Source: Eupeodes corollae
Lineage: Eukaryota; Arthropoda; Insecta; Diptera; Syrphidae
Assembly (NCBI RefSeq): GCF_945859685.1
Contig: NC_079149.1
Coordinates: 128,862,065 to 128,926,064, forward strand
Reading direction: 5' to 3'
Length of the DNA: 64,000 bases
Shown here: one piece after another, positions 21,011 through 33,000 of the stretch
Layout of the letters: each line of letters starts with the position of its first letter
Numbering within the stretch: the stretch's first letter is position 1
Position numbers and translations under genes: made by a program
The notes under the pieces: model-generated
Databases searched by the model: none
What the model was told of the DNA's origin: nothing
Seen by the model: only the letters and a program-made list of their open reading frames with translations

Positions 21011-21420
21011 GACGTTTTTTTCGTCGTCCATAGCTCAAGAACCAGAAGAGATATCGACTTCAAATAAATTTTGTTATACAGATAATAAGGCAGAAAGATG
21101 CAGAAAGGACTCACAAAAATATTGCGTGGGTGGTTTTTTTACTATAGCAGTTTGAAAAAAAGGTGAAAATTTTGGTTAACCCTAAATACCTTACAAACCA
21201 AAAACGCTAGAGACTTGAATTAAATTTTATATAATATATTGTAACATGATACCAAACAGGTATATTTTTTGAAAAAATCAATATAACGTTTTTTTTAAAA
21301 AATTAATAAAACTGAAAAAAAAATTTGTCACCTCCAAAATTTTACGACTGAAATATAATTTCATCTCTAAAACAATCTTGTGCAACGAAGAATAATGTTT
21401 TTGACATCTGATAAAATTTT

Positions 21421-22500
21421 GAGAAAAATCTAATTGACAGTTTTTTTATAAAAAATAAAAATCTAAAAAAAAACATTACTCAAAGTTGGTAAAAATTGAA
21501 TATCGATTCAAATATCTTTTCAAAAACTTGAAATTTAGGCTTCAAACTTATTTTATCTTATAAGAAATATTGTTTTCAACATTTTGAAGAATGTTGAGAA
21601 AAATCGAATTGACAGTTTTTTTACAAAAAATAAAAACCTAAAAAAAATGTATAAAAGTTGGTAAAATTGATTTTCGACTCAAATATCTTTTCAAAACTTT
21701 GAGATATTGGCTTTAATTTACTTTTTTCTTTCAAAAAATCTTGTTGTCAACATTCAGTTAAAGTTTGAAAAAAATCGAATTGGCAGTTTTTTTACAAAAA
21801 ATAAAAATCTAAAAAAAAAATGTATAAAAGTGGGTAAAAATTGATTTTCGACTCAAATATCTTTTCAAAACTTTGAGATATTGGCTTTAATTTACTTTTA
21901 TCTTTCAAAACATCTTGTATTCAACATTCAGTTAAAGTTTGAAAAAAATCGAATTGACAGTTTTTTTACAAAAAATAAAAACCTAAAAAAAAATTTATAA
22001 AAGTGGGTAAAAATTGATTTTCGACTCAAATATCTTTTCAAAACTTTGAGATATATTACTTTTATCTTTCAAAACATCTTGTTGTCAACATTCGGTTAAA
22101 GTTTGAAAAAAATCGAATTGACTGTTTTTTTTACAAAAAATAAAAACCTAAAAAAAAAATGTATAAAAGTTGGTAAAAATTGATTTTCGTCTCAAATATC
22201 TTTTAAAAAATTTTAAATATTGGCTTCAAAGTAATTTTATCTCATAAGAAATATTGTTTTCAACATTTGGTAAAATTTTTAAAAAATCGAATTCACAGTT
22301 TTTTTTACAGAAAATAAAACTCTAAAAAAAAAACAATACTAAAACTTATTAAAAATTTACTTTCGACTTAAATAGCTTTTCAAAACTTTAAAATATTGGC
22401 TTGAAATTTGTTTTATTTCACAGAAAATATTGTTTTCGATATTCAGTAATTTTTATATAAAAATCCAACAGTCCGTTTTTTCATATAAAAAATAAAATCG
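21421..22500 (+). repeat. Seven diverged tandem units of about 165-180 bp
   Basis: Each unit has AAAAATCGAATTGACAGTTT, then ACAAAAAATAAAAA, GGTAAAAATTGATTTTCGAC, TCAAATATCTTTTCAAAACT and a TATTG(G)CTT segment. Units start near 21421, 21599, 21768, 21941, 22104, 22276 and 22450. The same array, reversed, fills most of copies C and D. Confidence 0.88.
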
Positions 22501-22622
22501 ACAAAAAGAGTACCCAAATTTGGTAAAAATTGATACGAGTACATAAAGACAAACTTTTAAGCAAGACAAATCGACAGACGGGATGGGAAGTTATCAGTGT
22601 GGGTCGCATCCCAGCCTCTTTT

Positions 22623-24660
22623 ACTTCATTATCCTATCAATCCGTCTGAGAAAATTATCAGAAAACTTAGAAGACTGACCCAAAGTCGTTAAATATTTTG
22701 ACAGATTGTCAGCTGTCATTCTCTCTTAGAAATCTGTATTCAAAAAATGTATACAAAAAAGTAGTGTAATTTGGTTCCGTTCCATAAAATCAATATTTGG
22801 TTTTTACGTGTATATTTACAATCAAATTGTCAGCTTTTTCAATATGTTTCTACGCATGTGTCAAACTTTTTAATAACTGAAAAATACATATCTGACAACT
22901 AAGTTAACATTCCAAGCATGACAGAAGTGTAAGTTAATTATTTGTATCTTATATCCATACAAATTCTTTCAATTTAGAATCAGGGGAAAATAACCGCCAG
23001 GTGGCTCTGTATTCATAAAAAGATCCTCTCAAATGTTAGGTTAAGAAATGAAGAAATTGTATTTTCTAAGGAATCGTTACAATATAATACGCTTATAAAT
23101 CCTGTTCATACTAATGTTGCCATAAGTTCCTGTAAATGTTTTCTGAAAACGGCAACTCTGTTACAAACTATCATCGACCTTGACCTTGACGGTTGCAATA
23201 TGCATGAGAACGAGAAGCGCAGGAGTCTTTAACTGTTTATTATTTCTTTCGGGTGCATTTTTTTGCTTATTAAATGTTTTTTGTTAATAATGTTTTAAAT
23301 ATAATAAAAAAAAGATGTGAATTATTTAAAAGCTTAAAATTAAAAATGCAAGTCATAAAGTCATTATGAAATTCTTTTTCTTTTGACGATTATTTTTAAA
23401 CGAAGTTGGTTAACGATGAGCTGTGACATATTTTGAAAACGGAAGTGAAAATAGGTATAAAAAAGATTGCCGGATCCGTTTCCGGTTAAATATTTTTTTT
23501 ATAAACTATTGAACTCTTGTTCTTATAATTTTCGTAGAATTCCTAGTTCTTTTCAAAGGATTTCATTCAAGGTCTGTTTGGAAAAATATGAAAAATCGAT
23601 TCAGCGCAGTGTCAGTTCGAACCTTTAGATGTTGCAACAACATTGAAACTACCGCTTGCATTTGATTGTAATTACTGTCATCATTTCGGTTATGTATTTT
23701 ATACTGAACATTTCTGAAAATCAAATTTTATTTGCATTTAAGTCACAATTACGAGTAAAAGCCTATGTTCTTAACCTTAAATCATAAGTCCAATAACAAT
23801 GTGTCCAACCTTGTCAATGCATTTCAGTTTTTAAACTTTTTTCGTTTTGTGTAAAATAGAAAATAAAGCTTAAAGTCATAGATAGATTATTTTTCAATTA
23901 CTTATTTCCATCTAAGATGCCCCCTGCCCCCACTGACTCGGAACATCCGAAAAAAAAATAATAAATATTGATAGCAAAATCATTTCACTCGCATTTGAAT
24001 TTGAGATAATTCCACCGGTTACCAGTTGAAGCTGGCCAAAATTAGATTGCATTTGTTTGGTACATTTTTATGTACTATACAAAGCTTGATATAGGAAAAA
24101 ATTATTTAACAATAAAATATACATAATAATATTGTAACTTATGATAATAATGAGATCATATTTAATTTTGTGTTAAATATGCGTATGAGTTGTGCGTATT
24201 TTATTTGTTAAATCAATAAAGAATTAGAAGGTTTTTTGTAAGTTGATAAGAGTTCTTTTGTTAATGCAAATTTTAATAAAAATGTAAAATATTTCAAGGT
24301 TATTATAATTAAGTAGAAAATTTTTCTGTTTAGTTTTTTGAAGTTGATTTTTACAATAGTTTGTTATTGAAACTGTTTATAAGGTCAGAGAGATAATTTT
24401 AAATGACATTTAATCATCTTATAGCTAAAATTGTACGTATCCTAATTTAAAGGTCATGTGACAGTTGAGATTTAGGATGTTCTAATACCTAATGCACTAA
24501 AGTTACAACTTCCAGACATGTAACTTTGACGCTGGTTATATCTTTTTTACTTTGAATTCTCCTTTAATTAATTCAGATTTTAGTTCTTTTTCCTGCAAAT
24601 GTTTTTGTATCTTTCAAAGGGAAAAATTGGTTTGATTTCTTATAGAACCAAATTGCCATT
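22623..24660. other. Noncoding region
   Basis: About 2 kb without a credible coding frame or repeat border. Confidence 0.4.
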
Positions 24661-25090
24661 TAAGCACTATTCACATGAGTACGACCAACGACTAACGAAT
24701 GAACGAATATTCGTCGATTTTGACATTTCTTTCACATGATAGTTTTTAATCTGTCGCCAATGAAGTTTGACTTGTGCTTGTGCTCATGTGAATAGCGCTT
24801 AAGTACGTGCGATTATTTTATTCGTTGCGAGAGTGGATAATGTGGAACGCGAATAAAATTTGGCAGTTCTTATCAATTACAATTTTTTTGGCGGCGAATA
24901 AATTTGTTTTCTTAAATTTATTAATATATGATATTGAAAATTAAAAGTATGCACCACAAATCAAATAGAAACTTTATTGATATCGTTTTGTTAAGAATTT
25001 GTGTGGAAATATGTCTTCAAACGTATATAAACTCACATTTTGTAATTCATTCGTCGTTCGTTGGTCGCACTCATGTGAATACTGCCTTAA
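24661..25090. mobile_element. MITE family TTAA-CACATGAG, copy 3 (complete)
   Basis: Ends TTAAGCACTATTCACATGAG and, reverse complemented, TTAAGGCAGTATTCACATGA; both continue as GACCAACGA. TTAA at both ends could be the target duplication of a piggyBac-type mover. The orientation is opposite to copy 1, with which it shares TGTGGAAATATGTCTTCA. Confidence 0.85.
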
Positions 25091-26332
25091 GCACAATGTA
25101 TGAAAAAAGTTATTTTCATTGTCTACGCCTCTTTGAAACTGCTATAATTTATAAGCACTTGATGGTAGAAAAACAGTAATCTTATTTCTTTCTTATTACA
25201 ATTAGCCCAGATAAACAAGAGCATTATTTAACGCCCTTAAAACCCCTTGAAAGTCACCTTATATTAGCAACAATTTGTGGGGAGGCGGTTAAAAATGGAT
25301 AGAGTGAATATTTTTGTAAATTACCTTAATAGTATAGGTCTGAAACTTACCGACTAAAATTTAAATTAAATGATTTTATTACTTTTTTAAGAATGAAATA
25401 CTTTATTACAATACTTATAATTGTTGCTACATGTGACATATTCCAGTTCTCAGCAGCTAAGGTTACTAGTTACCAGAGCTAATGATTTTGTTACCAAATT
25501 GTAATATCGAAGCTACTTTCATATTCTATTGAAAGTCGTTCAAATTATTTACTTTGATGAAACTGACGTTTGTTTACTTTTATTTTTTAAAAGACTGCCA
25601 TTTTTGGGAGATTATGAAAACCCAATTTCTAAAATTCCATTTCAAATTAAAATGTTAGGAAAAGCTTCTGTGAACAGCTAGAAATCTTTTTTTTGCGTTG
25701 CTGTCAGATTCTTCAAAGTGAATATTTTGAAGTGCAATGTTTAATTTTTTTTAAATGTCGATGCCACCGTTTCCAAAATAGAAGTACTTTCTTTCGACTA
25801 TTCAATTCAAATTTTGATTTTTTCAAAGAGTTCTATTTGTCTTTTAAAAAAAATTCTAAATATTTTGAAGCCCTGAATGTATTGAATTTTTAAGAATTAC
25901 TTTAGTGTTTATGTTTTTTATCCGAGCAAATGTATTAAAAGGTGAATGAAAAATTTTCTGTTTCATCCAGAGAAAGAAATTCAAATAGGAGTGAGAAGAA
26001 ATGCTGTATTTGCAAATACTGTATTGTAAATATTCTGCATGATACTGCATTGTCATAATATTGTTTGGCTAATATTCTGTATTTCAAAATACTATCCATT
26101 TTAAATACTGTTTCAAAAAATGCTGTATTTTCAAAATATTGTATCTCGTAATAATGTATAATACTCTCAGTGTTGACAGACCAATTAGTTCGGTGCAATT
26201 GTTGACTGAAATAGGAAAAATCAGGCAAACATGTGAGAGAGACACAAACAATTCTTTGACGTTGGTCAAACATAATCAATGAACTTAAACGTTGATATCT
26301 GTTCTGTTTTTTTTTTTTTTTTCTGCAAAGAC
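25091..26332. other. Noncoding region with diverged short tandem repeat
   Basis: No coding frame. At 25998-26160 the words AAATACTGTATT, AATATTCTGTATTTCAAAAT and AATGCTGTATTTTCAAAATA recur about every 20-25 bp, a short degenerate minisatellite. Confidence 0.45.
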
Positions 26333-26785
26333 TAAAGCATCTTGCACATGAGCTACGAACTGCGAACTGTGGATGTTCGCATATTTTGACTATTTTTCCA
26401 CATGAGTTTTATTTCTATCCGCAGGACCGCAGACAGCAACGAATTGTCAATTTAAAATTACCCTTTTCAACAAATAAAACAAGAGTGGTATAATTTTGAG
26501 GTTAAGTTGAGCGCGATCAATTTATTCGTTGCAGTGTGGATGGTATTTGGAACGCGGATATAGGTTGACAGTTCGTACCAATCAAACTGCAATTCATTAC
26601 TACTAAATTGTTTTTACAAAATTGTATTGTTTTAGAGAGCAAAATGCAAATTTAAAATGAGTGTCAATTGGTTTCTTATAATTTAAATGGGTTTTTGTTT
26701 GAAATTGACTTTTTGAATTGTGTAAAATCACGTTTGTTCGTCCATTCGTCCATTCGTTATTCGCTCTCATGTGCAGTGCCCTTAA
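26333..26785. mobile_element. MITE family TTAA-CACATGAG, copy 4
   Basis: The left end is TAAAGCATCTTGCACATGAG, and the right end reverse complemented is TTAAGGGCACTGCACATGAG. It shares a long middle with copy 2 (GAGTGTCAATTGGTTTCTTA and others) and a shorter one with copies 1 and 3 (TTATTCGTTGCAGTGTGGAT). Copies 2 and 4 form one subfamily, 1 and 3 another. Confidence 0.82.
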
Positions 26786-26950
26786 ACTGATACGATATTC
26801 TTTATTTGTTTTAAACGAAAGAGACAAAAAAGAGGTTTTGACACCAAATCAAGAACCTAAAAGAAAAATTTTTGACTTTAGACCTTTTTAATTACCACCA
26901 AAGAATTAAGAAAAAGAAAATAAGAAAACGAAAAAAGAAGAAAATATATG

Positions 26951-28690
26951 TGATGCGACCCACACTGATAACTTCAAATCCCGTCTGTCTACTTGTCTTG
27001 CCTTAAAGCTCGTAGGTTTTCGTGTGGGGTTTAAAAAGTTGTTACTTGAATTATTCTTAAAAGTTTTAAAATTACTTACAATATTTTTTATATAAAGAAA
27101 TATGTTAGTTTGAAAATCTGTTTTTAACAGATTTTTAGTCGAAAATGAATTTTTACCAATTTTAGTAGCATTTCTTAAATTTTTACAAATTGGATGAATG
27201 AAATTAATTTGAGAGATATCAAGAACCGATCAACAATTTTTACCAAATTTGCGTACTATTTTGATATAAAAACGGACTATTGGATTTTCATAAAAAAACT
27301 ACTGAATATCGAAAACAATATTTTCTGTGATGTAAAAAGAGTTTGAAGACAATATTTGTAATTTTTAAAAGCTTTTTGAGTCGTAATTAAACTTTTAACA
27401 AGTTTTAGTATTGTTTTTTTTTTGTAAAAATCTATTTCCTCAAAATTTTACTGAGTGTTGAAAACAATATTTTTTAAAAGATAAAAGCAGTTTAAAGCCA
27501 ATATCTCAAAGTTTTGAAAAGATATTTGTGTCGAAATCAATTTTTACCAAATTACGTTAAATTTTCATTTAAGTTTTTATTTTTCGTAAAAAAACTGTCA
27601 TTTCAAATTTTCTCAAAATTTTACTGAATGTTGACAACACATTTTTTTGAAAGATAAAAGTAGTTTAAAGCCAATATCTCAAAGTATTGAATATTTGAAT
27701 ACTGATATTTGAGTCGAAAATCAGTTTTTACCAACTTTTATTAATTTTTTTGTTAAGGTTTTTATTTTTTGTCAATAAACAGTCAATTCTATTTTTCTCA
27801 ACATTTTTCTGAATGTTGAAAACAATATTTCTTGTAAGTTAAAATTAGTTAGAAGCCATAATCCTTAAACTTTGAAAAGATATTTAAGTCGAAAATCAAT
27901 TTTTACCAACTTTTATAATTTTTTTGTTTAGGTTTTTAGTTTTTGTAAAAAAAACTCTCCATTCGATTTTCCTCAAAATTTTTTCAAATGTTGAAAACAA
28001 TATTTCTTATAAGATAAAATAAGTTGAAAGCCATAATCTCAAATTTTTGAAAAGATATTTGAGTGGAAAATCAGTTTTTACCAACTTTGAGTTTTTTTAT
28101 ATTTTTATTTTTTATAAAAAAAAAAACTGTCAATTCGATTTTTCTCAAAATTATACCAGATCTTAAAACAGTTATTTTTCGTTGCACAAAATTAGTTTGG
28201 AGATAAAATCATTTTGTATTCGTAAAATTTTCGAGGTGACAAAGTGTTTTTCAGTTTTTTTGATTTATAAAAAAACCGTTAATTGGATTTTGTTTTTCAA
28301 AAAATATATTAGATTGGTACCACGTTACAATATATTATATAAAATTTAATTCAAGTCTCTAGCGTTCTCGGTTCGTAAGATATTAAGGGTTAACCAAAAT
28401 TTTCATCCTTTTGCTATGGTAAAAGAACCGCCCACGCAATTTTCTTAAGAGCCCTTTCTGAATGTTTCTGCCTTATTTTCTGTTTAACTAAATTAATTCG
28501 AATTCGATATCTCTTCTGGTTCTTGAGCTGTGGACAACGAAAAAAACGTACGTACAAACGCACGCACCGTCATCCTTCTAAAAATCTTTTATTTCGACTC
28601 CAGGGACCTTGAAACGTCGAGAAATGTCAAACTTTTCCATTTGACAAATCGGACCCACTACAATAACTTCCTATGGGAATTTAATAAATG
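26951..28690 (-). repeat. 1.8-kb repeat family, copy C
   Basis: Reverse orientation: it starts GATGCGACCCACACTGATAA, passes through the tandem units (ACTCAAATATC / GACAGTT reversed), GGTTAACC and the short ACGTACAAACGCACGC run, and ends with CAATAACTTCCTATGGGAAT at about 28680. Nearly full length. Confidence 0.85.
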
Positions 28691-30036
28691 TGTTACCAAA
28701 TTGACGAAACTCCGTTAAATAATTGAAGTTTTTTAATTTTCCACAAATTGTAAGCTTTATTCTGACGTTAAACGATTTAATATGTTGACAGAAATGTCAA
28801 CAAGTTTTGACATTCTTACCTGTCAAATCATTGACAGTATGTAATAGTACAAACATAAAGAACATTTTGTGTTTATTTTAATACTTATTTATTTGCATTA
28901 TTATTGACACTTCAATATTAAGGTGTGTGTAAACTTTTGTTAAATATGCGTTTTATCTTGATTTTACATAAACATTTGATCAAATATAGGAAACGTTTGT
29001 ATAATATTTACGAAGGCCATTTTAAAAATTCAATTTATAAAAAAAAACAAAATCAGTAATTACCGATTATCTCGTATTAAACTATAAACACAATTAACAA
29101 ACAAAAAGTTAGCTATACGTAAACATTATAAGAGCATGAAAATACCTAATATACAAGTACATCACCTGTTTCTAAACCTTCTACAATTGTTTAAGTTTTA
29201 TCAGCAACACTATGTGATCTTATACTTCCCGCATTTTGATCATAAACTCATGTAAGGTTAGCTATAGTTATAGTTTAACCTCATGTGTCTTAGCCCTGTT
29301 TTTCCAACTTGTTCCATTTACAAATGTTGATATTTTTGACTTCTCACAAAACCATGACATGCCTCTTCTTTTAATAGTGCTTCTCCAGCTCTATAGTATT
29401 ATAAGTTCTAGTATTTATTTAAAACATAGTGTAGTACAACAAAATACAATGTTCCATGATTTCATAACGTTTCGATGGTAGATCAAAATCCAAATCGTAA
29501 TCCGCTCCACTCCACACTCACTGGACAAAACTGAACCTCAGCAGCTTTTCCATCAAATAAGAACAAATAGTGGCAGCTGAGGATTGGTAGCTAAAAGTTA
29601 TATCTACGTCTACGTCTACGCCAGCGATTTTATTCGATTCGATTTACAATTCCCATATTCCCAACTCAACTAGTTTTTCAACTCGACTGGCTCCGATGAT
29701 AATTAATTTTATTCTGCTGTCTCAGATTAAGCCCAACCGATCACTTGAACGATCATTGTAAATAAATTGTTCCCCCGCAACAATTAAAAAATATTTCTAA
29801 AAATTGATAAATGAATTATTTAAATTACAAACAAAGTTGTATTTATTTAGATTTTTGTTTTAATAAGAATAATTAAATCCACGTGCAGTTTGTGTGTGTG
29901 TTTTTTTTTTATAAAAAAAGAATCAATGTCAAAAAGAAATAGAATTTCTGTGAATTAAATTTTATAGGAAAGTTAAAATAATTTCTTAAAAGTTAACAAC
30001 AAAAATAGAAGAAGAAAAGAAAAATCTGTGGTGAAA
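28691..30036. other. Upstream region of the first Ly6 gene
   Basis: No coding frame is credible. It should hold the promoter and 5' UTR; candidate core promoter words near 29722 are listed separately. Confidence 0.45.
29722..29756 (+). promoter_or_regulatory. Candidate core promoter of the first Ly6 gene
   Basis: CTCAGATT resembles the insect initiator (TCAGTY). At +28 relative to its A lies GATCAT, five of six matches to the downstream promoter element RGWYVT. There is no TATA box at -30. It would give a 5' UTR of about 310 bases to the ATG at 30037. This rests on word matching only. Confidence 0.2.
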
Positions 30037-33000
30037 ATGGTTTCTTTAACAAAATTATCATCTGCAACCGTGTTGAGTTTTACTGTGATAATAACCCTTA
30101 TCGGATGCTTTGTGCTATCAGGTATGTAAATTATAGTAAATAAGTGATATAAAACAATGTGTCATTGTACATAGCTAAAGACATCTTCTTACAATGTTGT
30201 CTTGATGTAATCCATAATCAGTACCTGCCTTAAAATATCTTATTTCAACCATAAAATTGTGGTGGTCATTTATTGCCTTGAGCATTGTTTTGAGTGTAAT
30301 CTTATCTCAAAGAAAACTAAATTATGGAAAAAAAATATCTATCGTGATTAAAAACTTACAATGTAAAAAATGTGGTTTAAGCAAAAATAAAATATGATTC
30401 TACTATAAACGAGTATATAGAGATATATGTATTATGTATACTTAGGAGTAGAATTAATGAAAGCTAATAAAAACATTAGTTTGTTGATAGTTTTTTTCCT
30501 ATCTTCATTTATATTCAAATCATGATTTTCAACTATAGAACTGAACTATAAAACAGTTTATAGGAGGTATAGCTATGTAGGGGATATCTTTCAACTTGTT
30601 TTGAACTAGGAGAAGAAAAACATAAACAAAGAAGATGTAATTTTAAAAGGGCTTTAAATGACTGTAGAAATTAAATGGCTGTAGTCTTGAAGTCTTTAAG
30701 TAAGTTTTCTTTTAAGTTAAAAGTTTCCCAAGCTATTTTAGAAACAATAAAACTTTAAGGTACGCTTAAACTAATTTTGTTGGTTTTAGTTAGAATGAAC
30801 TCTGAGTCTGGATAGTAAATTAAAGTCATTATAATTGACAAGCAGGTTTACATGAGAAAAGTTAATAGCTATTGAACTTGTAGTTGTCAAAAACCTGTCA
30901 CATTTGAAACCGGAAAATGTGCTAATTGTACTTTCACTATTCATATGGCAAGGGAGATATGGTCTGTTTGACAAACAACCGTCAAAAAAATATTGAAATA
31001 TTGACTTTTTGTGTTATTAAATTCGGCTGAAAAAAAAAATTTCCTAATTTTAAATTAAACAAGCATTGTATTGGTTTCTAACATTTAACTGCACATTTAA
31101 TATCTTTTTTATGACACTTAGAGTGAGTGACATATTTTATTTTTAATGTTATATTTTTGTTTCTAGACAAATAAGTTTAACTGCCCTTAAAAGAATTTAT
31201 CACCATATTGTTAAGTCACTTAGATAAACTTCTCGTAAAAATCTTCCATAATGTTATTTACATGTGAATTTAAGAAAAAGGTTTGTTTGTTTAAGTTATT
31301 GGGTAGTTAAAACTGGTACCAAAGGCTATGGATTAGAACATCTTTAGTTTGTTTTGACAGTAAACTATTTCTTGACAGTAAACTTGTTATTTTCACTGAC
31401 TTTTGTTCTTAATACGTGTACGAGTGTAATAAACAGAGCAAAATAATAATGTGAAATAAACTTTTTTTTACATAAAAACAACATTTTAAAAAAAAATGGT
31501 GTATATAAACATTGTATAGCAAAACGTCTAAATATTAACATAAGAGGATAGCACACAACTCGAACTTAAATTTAGTTCACGTTTATCTCTAAACTGTTTG
31601 TCTCTCTTTGTTTTCGGCTCCGAAGTCTTTATTTGAAATAACTGTCAATGTCAATTTTTTAAGCAATGCACAAAATAAAATCTATTTCATGGCATACGCT
31701 TTTAAATAGAAATAAAAATACAGTTAACCTTCAACTCAGTTGAAAATAGCCAAAGAAAATTTCTCCATTTTGTAATATTATACAAGAAACTTATGACACT
31801 TAGAAATCTGGTTTTTGATATTGCAATGTGTCACTTGTCACTTTAAAAAAAAAATGTTTTATCTTATTTCTTACAATAATCTCAAAGAACTTGGGTTGAC
31901 TGCTGCACTGAAATTAATTTCTGGTGAAACCCGTTAGTAATTTTTATATTTTACTGATAATGTACAGTTTATATTTAAGTTTTTCAAAAGGTGTGTTTGT
32001 TTGAGTCATCAGGTTGTTACAGCTCGTTTTCATATTCTACAAACATTTTTTACTTACTTGAAATTTACATAAGAACACATTTTTTTGCAAGAAGATTTTC
32101 CGTGAAATTTGAGGTTGCTTCGAAAACCGTTTGCATGATTTGAAAAAACCTGTTCAGATCTCAAATCAAAGTCGCGATTAACTCGGTGACAAAAATAAAC
32201 TTTCGTCTGTCAAAATAATTTACATGGTGAAAAAAGTTTGGTCAAAAACTAAACTTTCGTCTTAAAAAGTTTTGCTTTGCGTTAACTGTCACTTTATTAG
32301 GTGTGTTCAGTAGGAATTTAGTATGTTAAATTATGCGTACTTCATATTGAAATAGGTTTAACTTTTTCTATTCAGTAACTGAGGTTTCGGGAGCGGACTT
32401 TTTTAACTAATTTTTGAATCTCAGTTCAACAAAAAGAAGTAAAATATAACAATCTTTAGAAATTGCCAACAAAACGATTCGCAGTAGCCAGATTTTAGTA
32501 TTTAAAAATTGGTACAACTGAAAAAATAGCTATCTGTCAGAATAATAATAAAAAAAAAAAACACAAAAATAAAAGAAAGTTTTATGAAAATCAAATGTTA
32601 AAATTTACTTAGCAAAAAAACTAACTAAAACTAATAAAATGAACAAATTTCAAGAAGAAATGGTAAGAAACCATCTATAAATTTAGATTCTATAAGAATT
32701 GTTTATTAAACAATTGCAGCTTTGACATAAAATGTCAATGACATAAATGAAGCTCATCTCAATTCTTTATATAACTGAATCGAGTTGAAATGAGCTTGAT
32801 TCGACTCGATTACAGTCGGGGACTAGAATCGATTCAAAATTTGTGAAGAAAAACCTGTGTGGAGGAGTTGGTTTTATAGATAATGCATTATGGTCTGTTT
32901 ATTGAAAGTGCTGTCAAACTAAATCATGTTTAAATATTCTTGTGCAGTATAAACCCAAAAAGATTTATTTAATCTTAACTGAGATACACCTTTGGTGGAA

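Larger units (their letters stand above)
20819..22622 (+). repeat. 1.8-kb repeat family, copy B (most complete)
   Basis: It begins CTTTATTAACTTCCCATAGG, containing the perfect palindrome AACTTCCTATGGGAAGTT in inverted form, and ends GGGATGGGAAGTTATCAGTG followed by TGGGTCGCATCCC. The two ends share TAACTTCCCAT and GATTTGTC as an imperfect inverted repeat. Inside are a GTACGTCC run (20955-21010), a constant segment up to about 21400 and seven diverged tandem units. There is no coding capacity: apparent frames over the GTACGTCC run are artefacts. Other copies: 7079-8950 (interrupted), 26951-28690, 54342-55925 and an old one at 58470-59010. Confidence 0.88.

Noticed and set aside
20788..21155. 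Frames rich in Val-Arg-Thr repeats (and similar ones near 7200, 28550, 55700)
   Set aside because: They come from translating the GTACGTCC microsatellite and flanks of the 1.8-kb repeat; the frame is not conserved between copies.
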